From positions 1-22,744 of the forward strand of contig CANHBE010000011.1 in NCBI GenBank assembly GCA_947458575.1: DNA of 22,744 nt, given 5' to 3'. The position numbers and the translations under genes were made by a program. The notes below the pieces were generated by a model. That model had not been told where the DNA came from, searched no databases, and was given only the letters and a program-made list of their open reading frames with translations. The number at the start of each line of letters is the position of its first letter. Positions within the stretch are counted from its first letter, which is position 1. This DNA comes from Flavobacteriaceae bacterium (GTDB taxonomy: Bacteria > Bacteroidota > Bacteroidia > Flavobacteriales > Flavobacteriaceae). Of the stretch, positions 16,201 through 22,744 are shown piece after piece.

Positions 16201-18425
16201 TTAGTGTGCTTTAACGTGATACTTGTTGTGTAAGCTGACTTAAACCGGAACGTTCCGCTTCCGGGCGGCAGTGGAGACGGTGTATTTAGTCGAAACCTAA
16301 TTTCATAGGAAGAAAAAACTGTTACGCCACTTTCAAAGATGTCATCATAATTAGTATCAATCAACAATTGGTTGTCCGGATTTTGCACAGTAATGGTTTT
16401 GTCTACATCGCATGTGACAACGAATTCGGCATCGATATTAATCAGATTGCTTATGGCGGCTGTTGTGATGTATTCCAGAGAAATGTTTGTCGGACCGGCA
16501 AATGTTTTTCTAACTGTAACTTCGTTATTCTTTCCAATTGGTGTTCTGGTAATAAAATCGCCAGTGCTATTTCCAGTGTATGGATTCGAAACAGGCGCCG
16601 TATTTCCGGCCGTGGTTACCGAAATAGAACTATTATTGGTCATATCAATAGCTATATCTCCAAGTGATTCTTCACAATTTGGTATGCCGTCATTGTCGAA
16701 ATCCAGATCGATGTTGTCGTTTGTCAGATCACTGTCAGTATTAATGGGACAAGAACTAATTGGAATTTCATCGGATGAAATTTCATCAGTACCGCAGTTT
16801 CCAATAGCAGCTTTTACATAATAATTGCCCGGAACAAGAGGATTGTAGGAACTAAGTGTTGCAGAAGGTATCGGATTTCCATTGAAGTACCATTGAAAAG
16901 TATCAAATGAACTGAGAGAATTTACACCAAGAACTGCATTCGGAATACAATTGTTTTGGGTGACATTCAGTAGATTAAAAGTGATTTCTGGTTTAAAAAT
17001 AAAACCGGAGTAAAATCCGCCGAAAGTGGCCGCCCCGTCAGTGCCGTAAGCTGCCAAATACAATTCCTCGGTGGAGTAAACTCCAATATTTCCTGCTAAT
17101 CCCGTGATAATATAAGTGTCATAATTACCTAATGAAGTCGCTACTGAAGTGGGTCCCGAAACTGCTACTCCCGGGAGTGTAGCTACAGCCGCAAGGGTAT
17201 TATTGACCCCATTGATTTGAAAGTTAAGTGCTGCGCCACTTTTAGTAATAAGTGTAATTTTTGAAATGGAATAGATTCTGGTTCCGATTTGATTAATTAA
17301 TGGAATATTGTCAATCAATTTTGGGGTTTCGCAACTGAGGGGTGGGACGAAGAATAGTTCTTGGTTTGCGAAGTCTATTCGGCTATTGTCCCCGATAGTT
17401 TGATACGCAAAAATATTTTCGGTTGATTGAACATACAGATTTCCTTGCGCATTGAAGTTACTTCCGTTAAGGTCAACATACTCTCCTGCGTTTACGATAT
17501 AATCTGGAGCTCCGGTGTTACCATTTAATCTAATTTCTGTGCCATCAACATGAGCAACCAATAAGACGCGCTCGACTACATCTTGCCCTGTACTTTTGAT
17601 AAAGATATAGTCTTTACCGGTTCTTTCCACCGAAACGATTTGATCAAAACCTAAATCCAAATTATTGTCGGCGTTGGTTCCTGCAAATGAGCCGCAATTC
17701 ACAACTATTGGTTTGTCTGAAAATACTAATGAGCCAACAAGACCGTCTCGATTTTCTGGCAATTGGTCTGCAGGTGGCGGAGCACTCGGACCCTCAACGG
17801 CCATGACAAAGCTCTCACCACTATTGAGAATTATTGGTGCGGGAGTATTGCCAGCCGCGGCATTATTGATGAGCTGAACTCCTGGTTTGATGTCATCAAA
17901 TTGAACTAAGGTATTGTTTTCCGTTGCCAATATTGATACAAAAGTATAATGTCTTTGCCCAAATGACAGATTCGGATCGGTATTCAATAAAGAGCCAATT
18001 CTGAATTGTTTGCCTAAACCTGCCAATCCTTTGGATACAACTGCTCCCGATTGATTTCCACTTCCTGCGATAATCCGAACTGAAACATACACCAAATCAT
18101 CAGCATCAATGATATAACCTTTATTAGACTGTACGGTATTGACATCACTCTTTTGAATCATGAGCTGCGTACTCACGCCAAAACCTACATCAAAAACATA
18201 AGGTGTGCTTCGCGAAACAGTTCCTGTAATGGTTGTTCCTCCGAGTTGGATAATTCTAAAATTAACTGGAGTTATAGTAGGAGTGGAGATGTATAAAAAC
18301 TGCTCCTGAGCACTTCCAGATACGTCATTTGTACCTGATAGCGGCGGTATATAGTGGATCTTACTAAATTGGGCAAAAGTTCCACATGACAAAAGCAAGA
18401 AAATTAGTAGGTACAGCTTCTTCAT
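13284..18425 (-). CDS. Giant T9SS type B surface protein with TSP3 and Asp-rich repeats
   Basis: The 1713-residue protein has signal peptide MKKLYLLIFLLLSCGTFAQ. Residues about 20-480 resemble the IgGFc-binding-like N-terminal region of many T9SS proteins (IHYIPPLSG ... FVSILATENNTLVQFDD ... VVNCGSFAG). Ig-like segments lie near 485-555 and 955-1045. Thrombospondin type 3-like calcium repeats are at about 565-585 and 763-925 (DLDSDNDGILDSEE, DLDSDNDGIFDLVEAG, SLDSDGDACSDVLEAG). Four degenerate repeats of about 100 residues, each opening with a Cys-Asp-Asp type motif (QCDNDNNG, KCDDF, KCDDNHDGIFGFD, VCDDEDD), follow around 1062, 1160, 1288 and 1385. A PKD/Ig-like and a SprB-like segment precede the C-terminal sorting domain (about 1629-1713: TPDGDGINDTWN, IFDRHGKFI, GWDGNYNGRQLPSDDYWYVI). 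It should be carried across the outer membrane by T9SS and displayed. The ligand is unknown, and the IgGFc label describes only a family resemblance. Confidence 0.88.
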   Translation of the reverse strand: MKKLYLLIFLLLSCGTFAQFSKIHYIPPLSGTNDVSGSAQEQFLYISTPTITPVNFRIIQLGGTTITGTVSRSTPYVFDVGFGVSTQLMIQKSDVNTVQSNKGYIIDADDLVYVSVRIIAGSGNQSGAVVSKGLAGLGKQFRIGSLLNTDPNLSFGQRHYTFVSILATENNTLVQFDDIKPGVQLINNAAAGNTPAPIILNSGESFVMAVEGPSAPPPADQLPENRDGLVGSLVFSDKPIVVNCGSFAGTNADNNLDLGFDQIVSVERTGKDYIFIKSTGQDVVERVLLVAHVDGTEIRLNGNTGAPDYIVNAGEYVDLNGSNFNAQGNLYVQSTENIFAYQTIGDNSRIDFANQELFFVPPLSCETPKLIDNIPLINQIGTRIYSISKITLITKSGAALNFQINGVNNTLAAVATLPGVAVSGPTSVATSLGNYDTYIITGLAGNIGVYSTEELYLAAYGTDGAATFGGFYSGFIFKPEITFNLLNVTQNNCIPNAVLGVNSLSSFDTFQWYFNGNPIPSATLSSYNPLVPGNYYVKAAIGNCGTDEISSDEIPISSCPINTDSDLTNDNIDLDFDNDGIPNCEESLGDIAIDMTNNSSISVTTAGNTAPVSNPYTGNSTGDFITRTPIGKNNEVTVRKTFAGPTNISLEYITTAAISNLINIDAEFVVTCDVDKTITVQNPDNQLLIDTNYDDIFESGVTVFSSYEIRFRLNTPSPLPPGSGTFRFKSAYTTSITLKHTNLSDANPNNATFKLVTTCVARDTDGDGTADALDLDSDNDGILDSEEAMGANPITPLSTDVDQNGIDDAFGNGLVTADTDNDGVPNHLDLDSDNDGIFDLVEAGSGAIDGNADGRIDGVSGSFGTNGLFNAIETTTNSGILNYVVFDSNSDGLANYLSLDSDGDACSDVLEAGFLDPNGDGKLGNVPLTVNASGVVNSGIGYITPNTNYIIGAPINIITQPSVAQFCALQNSAIVIETSAVDSYQWQVFQSGNWVNIANGPNYGQSNSNSLLLIEPPFSFNGQRYRVVMRRNGNICDIISDEVVLQLYDIPQVNSPINVVQCDNDNNGFTTVNLRQNESQFTSCTNCVITYYKTFGAAKIGNESTSNFISNPLSYFTNSATVYARVVEQTHGCSTVAELNVTVSNTQIISSFNRSFYKCDDFLDPFGNNNSNNNDRDGIATFNFSSATAAIISILPPTSTYSIKYYKNFQDASMEVDASGNSLEISQNITASESIYNFRNREYPFQMQVWVRVESILDNACYGIGPFVTLIVETLPRVYPYNDTNIIRKCDDNHDGIFGFDTSSISPVLLDAQTNVVLTYFDENGAPLPSPLPNPFIVNTTKTITVRATNLISFAPDGPCYDEDSLQFIVDDLPQAFPPNTSLFTVCDDEDDPILQDGMYGFDTAEIESEILNGQTGLVVSYYDQAGLPIPSPLPNPFNTISQNITAVVQNPLNGTCPASVQIPFVVKATPKIALLGSDLICSNNPLFTNVINAALQDDSSPSNYSYQWYLDGNPILGGTNYNLVINTEGVYMVDVTSPLGCIKTRIIDVTASEIAQVQDIIISDLAESNTVEIIATGNGDLVYAIDDLEAYQSSNIFTDVPMGIHQVYVKDINGCGIVGPIEIYVLGIPRFFTPDGDGINDTWNLKGSSNNFNKTAEILIFDRHGKFIHQQFGNEPGWDGNYNGRQLPSDDYWYVITLEDQRVFRGHFSLKR

Positions 18426-18455
18426 TGGATAAAATTACTAAATTAAATATTATTA

Positions 18456-20750
18456 CTATCCTTTGAGTGAAAAATGCCCTCTGATAATTCTTCCATTCCC
18501 CAGTTCGAGTACAAACCAATAGTCATCTGATGGCAGTTTTCTACCAAGATAAGTCCCATCCCAGCCATTCTTTGGTGACGCTTCTTTGAGCAATTTACCA
18601 TATCGATCAAATATTTTAATTGATGCTGTAGGATAAAAATTCAAGTTTTCAATATTCCAAACATCATTGTATGTGTCGTCATTTGGCGTAAAAAAAGTGG
18701 GATAGTTTAGGACAATAATGTCTTCAAAATCACTCCCACACAGATTTTGATCTCTTACGACAATTTCATATTCGCCCGGTAGCACGTTTACAAAAGTCGG
18801 ACTAGTTTGAAAATTAACACCATCCAAAGAATACTCCCATGTGCCTATGCCACTCACGTTGATTGTAACGGTATTTGCTTCACCTTGAAAATCGTCTATA
18901 TCCACAGAAGTAATTGTGGGCGCACCTGATGCGATTGCAGTGAACGTTTTTGTCGCTTCGCAGCCATCACGATTGGTTACTGTCACAGTATATTCTCCCG
19001 GTGCGGCAAGATCTGTCGAAAAATCAGTATCACCATTGCTCCAGTTGTAAGAGAAAAAATTTGTAGCAATGGCTATCGGAAGCGGTATGTCATCACATAG
19101 AAAAACTTCTTCATCACCAAAGTTTGGGGGTGTGTTGCTATTTACGTACAAGTCTACTGCTCTAATACCATAACAGTCGCTACCATTAATGATTTTCGCA
19201 TAAATACGCGAGATAAATTGTGTTTGATTGACAGCCGGTGAAAGCAATACATTGGTTTCAAGTAGCGCATCTTGAAATGTCGGAAAATAGCGCACAAGCA
19301 AACCTGACGGCAATCCATTTAACACAAGCGAATCGATATCATTGAGGTCAAAAGCATAAAAACCATCAATGTCACCATCAAGATCGCAACTCTCATAATC
19401 TAATACGAGTGGGAAGGAAACACCGGAAATTTGCAACGTGATTGTTGCAACTCCATTACACCCAAAAGAATTCTGTGCGCTGGCATAAATGGTTCTTGGT
19501 GTACTTGTATAACTTCCCGGATTTGTGATGGCTGCGGCAATATTCCCAACCTGTGCATCGGCAATGTTTTCGTAAAACGAGACCAATCCATAATTTGGGT
19601 CATTACCGGTGATAATTGATGATAATCTGGTCAAATTAAATATTGTTGTACCATCTGAATCTTCGTCACACTGCAAAGCTGTAGTATTAACCAATGATGG
19701 ATTAGGAACGTACTCTATTGTAATCTCGCCACGAGCTACACAAGTTGTGCTGGCCAAAGTGATTTCAACTGCATAATTTCCAGGCGCATTTACGACTAGA
19801 TTGGAATTCGTTTCACCGGGAATTTCTGAGCCGTTCACAAACCACTTATAAGTATTGCTACCGCTTTCAGTTGTTTGAATGGTAAAAGGAGTACCATTAC
19901 AAATCGGATTTTGGGTCGCAATTAATCGATCCGGACCTAAATTGGTGCCTACATCAAAACTGCCTCCGCGAAGAAAAATAGCTGAATCGTAGCGGATATT
20001 TTCATGATCGGCAATCACCAATTTGATGTGATAAGTTCTACCGGCAATTACATTCGATCTTGCTGTCAGGACTACTGTTTGTCCATTAAAATTGATAGGC
20101 GCATTGATACCATTATAACCGCCAAAATACATTTCGTTGATGGCAGGACATCTTCCCGGAATATCGGGATGAACAGTTGTGACTAAAACCGGCGTATCTG
20201 TATTCGGAATAAGCGCTAGGTTTTTGTAGGGTTCGTTACTATTGGCCTCTTTTAAAAGAAATGCAAATCCGTCCGAGTATCGACAGGGTGCAGTACCCTG
20301 ATATTCTTCTGAAGCGAAGATGTAGTCAAAGCTAATCGCGCTAGTTAATGGCGTAAAATCAAACTCAATAATTGTGGCGTTGAACGTACCTGTAATGTTT
20401 AGCGCTTGCTCTAAATCGGTATCGCCTTGCCAAGCAACTTGACCCTCATCAATCAGGTTATTATTCGGACCCTCCGTTCTTCTTGCTCTGCATGTGCTCA
20501 TCACAATACCTTCGGAAAAAGGAAAAGAACTTGTACCCGCGTTAAAATAACCAAAACTTTGTGCACCTGAACTAAATGGATCGCCACTAAAAGTAAAGTT
20601 TGTTGCATTTGCACAGCCACTGTTGAGCAAAACATTTTGAACTAATTGCTGCGCGGTATAAGTATCATCTACTTGTATATACTGGCCATAACCCAGACTG
20701 TAGCAACAGCTGATCAATAGAATCAGGAATTGAGACTTAAAAATTTTCAT
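18456..20750 (-). CDS. Choice-of-anchor-L T9SS type B surface protein
   Basis: The product has 764 residues from the ATG at 20750. The open frame runs 28 codons further up into the permease gene, but MKIFKSQFLILLISCCYSLGYGQ is the natural signal peptide. Residues about 30-290 form the choice-of-anchor L domain (TAQQLVQNVLLNSGCANATNFTF, YFNAGTSSFPFSEGIVMSTC, FDYIFASEEYQG, then SDGFAFLLKE). An Ig-like segment follows, then two Asp-rich repeats of the kind found in the next gene (LQCDEDSDGTTIFNLTRL, SCDLDGDIDGFYAFDLNDID), a PKD-like segment (YNWSNGDTDFSTDLAAPGEY), a SprB-like segment (WEYSLDGVNFQTSPTFVNV) and a type B sorting domain (TPNDDTYNDVWN, IKIFDRYGKLL, GWDGTYLGRKLPSDDYWFVL, GHFSLKG). It is exported by T9SS. 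It begins 16 bp after the permease stop and ends 30 bp before the giant protein. Function unknown, possibly adhesive. Confidence 0.88.
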   Translation of the reverse strand: MKIFKSQFLILLISCCYSLGYGQYIQVDDTYTAQQLVQNVLLNSGCANATNFTFSGDPFSSGAQSFGYFNAGTSSFPFSEGIVMSTCRARRTEGPNNNLIDEGQVAWQGDTDLEQALNITGTFNATIIEFDFTPLTSAISFDYIFASEEYQGTAPCRYSDGFAFLLKEANSNEPYKNLALIPNTDTPVLVTTVHPDIPGRCPAINEMYFGGYNGINAPINFNGQTVVLTARSNVIAGRTYHIKLVIADHENIRYDSAIFLRGGSFDVGTNLGPDRLIATQNPICNGTPFTIQTTESGSNTYKWFVNGSEIPGETNSNLVVNAPGNYAVEITLASTTCVARGEITIEYVPNPSLVNTTALQCDEDSDGTTIFNLTRLSSIITGNDPNYGLVSFYENIADAQVGNIAAAITNPGSYTSTPRTIYASAQNSFGCNGVATITLQISGVSFPLVLDYESCDLDGDIDGFYAFDLNDIDSLVLNGLPSGLLVRYFPTFQDALLETNVLLSPAVNQTQFISRIYAKIINGSDCYGIRAVDLYVNSNTPPNFGDEEVFLCDDIPLPIAIATNFFSYNWSNGDTDFSTDLAAPGEYTVTVTNRDGCEATKTFTAIASGAPTITSVDIDDFQGEANTVTINVSGIGTWEYSLDGVNFQTSPTFVNVLPGEYEIVVRDQNLCGSDFEDIIVLNYPTFFTPNDDTYNDVWNIENLNFYPTASIKIFDRYGKLLKEASPKNGWDGTYLGRKLPSDDYWFVLELGNGRIIRGHFSLKG

Positions 20751-20766
20751 AGCATCGCCAAAGATA

Positions 20767-21603
20767 CTACAAATCTCTTTTTTGAAGTAATTTAAAGGAC
20801 AATAACGTGAAAATATAAGTCCATGCCAAAACAATCAAAATCCCATACCATCGAACGCCATAATTTTTGATTTCTGTTACACCTATTTGCGTGCCGATTG
20901 TCTTGACAAACGAGAGTCTTGTAAAGGGTTCAACAATCAAGTCTGACATAGCTTCAAGTGGAAAAAACATCGTGATGTACGAGGCGGTATTGCCTGTTGG
21001 AAATATCTGAAAGGCAATTATTCCCGAAAGTATCGCTTCCAAAATCCACCATAAAAGCAAAAATCCTAAAGCAAAAGCAGAGCGCTTGACCAACACGCCC
21101 AAGAACAAACAGAAGCTAAAAAAGCCGAGCAGTTTTACGAAGTAAGCCAGTATGTATTCTAATTCTGAAAAGATAATTCCAATTTCGGTATAAGAAGAAA
21201 AAAATAAGCCCAGAATCAACGAGATTATGAAAACAAAAACAGCAGAACTTGCCGCAAATAGTAATATGGTAAGAAATTTTGATAACACGAATTCTTTTTT
21301 ACTCAATCCGTCGATTAGGTTTTGCTTTAATGTTCCGTATGTATATTCATTTGCCATCATCGACACAATGACAATGGCCAGAAAAAATTTGAGTATTGAA
21401 GCGATATAAGTATTAAAATGCCATATATACGGAAAATTAAAAATGCCTTGGTCGGCGATGCGCACTTCTAGGCTTCCGATTTTAAAATTTATTGATGCAA
21501 TTAGTGCGATAAATGACAGAATCACAAAGTAGCTGATTGTCAGAACGCGACTGGCCTTATTTCTCCATATTTTTTGTAATTCTATAGAAAGTAGTCTTTT
21601 CAT
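20767..21603 (-). CDS. ABC-2 type transporter permease
   Basis: The 278-residue integral membrane protein has about six predicted helices: about 20-42, 66-88 (HFNTYIASILKFFLAIVIVSMM), 110-132, 150-168, 175-200 and 250-272. The first helix is followed by an extracytoplasmic loop and then the ABC-2 family segment ANEYTYGTLKQNLIDGLSKKEFVLSK, which matches the conserved coupling region of this permease class. It should dimerise and work with the ATPase encoded 4 bp upstream, as an exporter (drug, lipid or peptide) or in membrane biogenesis. The substrate cannot be read. Its stop lies 16 bp before the choice-of-anchor-L gene, so it is probably in the same transcript. Confidence 0.88.
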   Translation of the reverse strand: MKRLLSIELQKIWRNKASRVLTISYFVILSFIALIASINFKIGSLEVRIADQGIFNFPYIWHFNTYIASILKFFLAIVIVSMMANEYTYGTLKQNLIDGLSKKEFVLSKFLTILLFAASSAVFVFIISLILGLFFSSYTEIGIIFSELEYILAYFVKLLGFFSFCLFLGVLVKRSAFALGFLLLWWILEAILSGIIAFQIFPTGNTASYITMFFPLEAMSDLIVEPFTRLSFVKTIGTQIGVTEIKNYGVRWYGILIVLAWTYIFTLLSFKLLQKRDL

Positions 21604-21607
21604 CGTT

Positions 21608-22516
21608 TTACTTTTTTGATTTGGTATTGTTGGTCAATTCCAGGAACTGCTCTTCTAAACTATTTTTGCGCTTGACAAGATGATTGAGTACAACACCATT
21701 TTCATATAAAAATCGATTCATTTCTTGTGCCTCAAACGATAGTTTCAAATGGGCGATTATTTTGCCATTGTCTTCTATTGCTTTTTCTATTGCAGGATGA
21801 GAGGCCAATAGGGTAATCAACTTTTGATTGTCGTCGCTTTGCAATTCGAAGAAACCCAATTTGGCTGTCATGGCATCCACACTTCCTTTATAAAGAACTT
21901 CTCCTTTTCGAAGAATCAAAACGTGTGTGCAAACTTTTTCTACTTCATCCAGTAGGTGAGAGGCGAGCAAAATAGTGGTTCCTTGAGCAGCAACTAGTTT
22001 GATGATATCCCGTATTTGGTGGATGCCCTGCGGATCTAATCCGTTTGTTGGTTCGTCTAGTATCAAAATTTCAGGATCATTGAGTAAGGCCGAAGCAATC
22101 GCCAATCGTTGTTTCATACCCAAAGAAAAGGTTCGGAACGCACTGTTTTCGCGATCTAATAGACCAACAAGTTGTAGTTTTTCGTGGATTTTATCAAAGG
22201 AAATATCTTTGATTTTGCAAACCAATTCTAAATTTTCACGGGCTGTCATGTATGGATAGAAATTGGGTCGCTCAATGATGGCTCCAATTTTTTTAAGGGC
22301 CTCATGCGTTTGCATCGTGCCGCCAAACCAACGATAATTGCCTGAGGTTTTGTTTACAACATTGAGAATAATGCCAAGAGTTGTCGATTTTCCCGAGCCA
22401 TTCGGTCCGAGAATGCCATAAACGTCTCCTTTCTGTATTTCGAGAGAGACATTTTTTACGGCGTGAATAGGACCAAATCGTTTGTTGAGGTTTTCTATTG
22501 AGAGGATGTTTTCCAA
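21608..22516 (-). CDS. ABC transporter ATP-binding protein
   Basis: The product has 302 residues if started at the TTG at 22516. The frame is open up to a TTG at 22552 (314 residues), with an in-frame TAA five codons beyond. No ATG lies between that stop and well inside the Walker region, so a non-ATG start is required. TTG at 22516 gives (M)ENILSIENLNKRFG, the usual start of this family. Walker A GPNGSGKST (about 37-45), Q-loop region IIERPNFYPYMTARENL, signature FSLGMKQRLA (130-139), Walker B ILILDEPTNGLDP (150-162) and the His switch in LLASHLLDEVEKV are all present. It is the nucleotide-binding half of an ABC-2 exporter of the BcrA/CcmA-like type, energising the permease 4 bp downstream. 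It is the first gene of the minus-strand operon. Confidence 0.92.
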   Translation of the reverse strand: MENILSIENLNKRFGPIHAVKNVSLEIQKGDVYGILGPNGSGKSTTLGIILNVVNKTSGNYRWFGGTMQTHEALKKIGAIIERPNFYPYMTARENLELVCKIKDISFDKIHEKLQLVGLLDRENSAFRTFSLGMKQRLAIASALLNDPEILILDEPTNGLDPQGIHQIRDIIKLVAAQGTTILLASHLLDEVEKVCTHVLILRKGEVLYKGSVDAMTAKLGFFELQSDDNQKLITLLASHPAIEKAIEDNGKIIAHLKLSFEAQEMNRFLYENGVVLNHLVKRKNSLEEQFLELTNNTKSKK

Positions 22517-22608
22517 AGTGTTTGCTTTTTGAATTGACAATTGGTGCAACAAGATATGAAAAAGTTACTGTTCTAAATTTAGATGATACTTATCTTCAAC
22601 TTGAATAC

Positions 22609-22642
22609 AAAAAAAATCTCCAAATGAAAAATTCGGAGATTT
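22609..22642 (-). terminator. Intrinsic terminator for the gene entering from the right edge
   Basis: On the minus strand AAATCTCC (22642-22635) pairs with GGAGATTT (22621-22614), with a 13-base loop, and is followed by a run of T (22616 down to 22609). It lies 24 bp past the stop of the partial gene at 22667 and about 90 bp upstream of the ABC operon start. On the plus strand the T run is weak. Confidence 0.8.
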
Positions 22643-22666
22643 AGTTTATGATCAGAAAACAAAACT

Positions 22667-22744
22667 TTAGCTTTTTTGCTCTTTGTTGAAATAAACGAGA
22701 TAATAATACATTTGTTTTTCCTCGTCCCAGCCTTTTTCTACATA
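22667..22744 (-). CDS. C-terminal end of an unidentified protein (partial)
   Basis: The minus-strand frame is open from the window edge to a TAA at 22667-22669, giving the last 25 residues YVEKGWDEEKQMYYYLVYFN then KEQKS. A terminator follows the stop at the right distance, which supports a real gene. The acidic-aromatic tail is not enough to name a family. Confidence 0.6.
   Translation of the reverse strand, partial: YVEKGWDEEKQMYYYLVYFNKEQKS

Noticed and set aside
20751..20834. 28-codon N-terminal extension of the choice-of-anchor-L protein
   Set aside because: It overlaps the permease gene end. The signal peptide begins at the ATG at 20750.
1..22744. Mobile element, prophage, defence or biosynthetic cluster
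   Set aside because: No transposase, integrase, terminal repeats, tRNA-adjacent attachment duplication, nuclease or synthase-type genes were seen.

Overview
This window looks like chromosomal DNA of a member of the Flavobacteriaceae (Bacteroidetes), probably a Flavobacterium-like gliding or surface-active bacterium. The evidence is AT-rich sequence, promoters of the Bacteroidetes TTG/TAnnTTTG type, two proteins ending in the type B C-terminal sorting domain of the type IX secretion system (T9SS), a FadL/OmpP1-type outer membrane protein of the flavobacterial kind, and a short ProS of the archaeal/eukaryotic type. No phage, transposase, integrase or CRISPR signal is present.

Left part (1-3373): the C-terminal end of an acyl-CoA (propionyl-CoA type) carboxylase carboxyltransferase subunit. 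It is followed by a spacer of about 600 bp holding the wreck of an OmpR-family response regulator on the minus strand (truncated, one frameshift, one TAG stop). Diverging from the wreck is an intact hybrid sensor histidine kinase with a CHASE4-like sensor domain.

Middle (3491-12176): a minus-strand pair, an Asn/Trp/Gly-rich lipoprotein followed by an OmpP1/FadL-family protein. Diverging from it is proS, then tRNA-Glu(TTC) and rpsT behind one good promoter. Next comes a minus-strand two-component pair (a PAS-PAS histidine kinase and a stand-alone receiver, overlapping as TAATG), which diverges from typA/bipA. Clear intrinsic terminators follow rpsT and typA.

Right part (12249-22552): five tightly spaced minus-strand genes that look like one operon. 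Read 5' to 3' they are an ABC transporter ATPase, an ABC-2 permease, a choice-of-anchor-L T9SS type B protein, a 1713-residue T9SS type B protein (possible IgGFc-binding-like N terminus, thrombospondin type 3 repeats, Asp-rich repeats) and a secreted alpha/beta-hydrolase of the esterase-D type. The gaps are 4, 16, 30 and 5 bp. Beyond the last stop lies an imperfect but long foldable element (12249-12350) that resembles a recurrent flavobacterial intergenic RNA or repeat. The far right edge holds the last 25 codons of another minus-strand gene and its terminator.

Functionally, most of the left and middle is housekeeping (carboxylation, translation, ribosome-associated GTPase, signalling). The right part is an export and surface-protein module whose function cannot be read from the sequence. 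The points most worth a second look are the foldable element at 12249-12350, the five-gene surface/export operon with Asp-rich repeats shared between its two large proteins, and the decayed response regulator beside the intact hybrid kinase.
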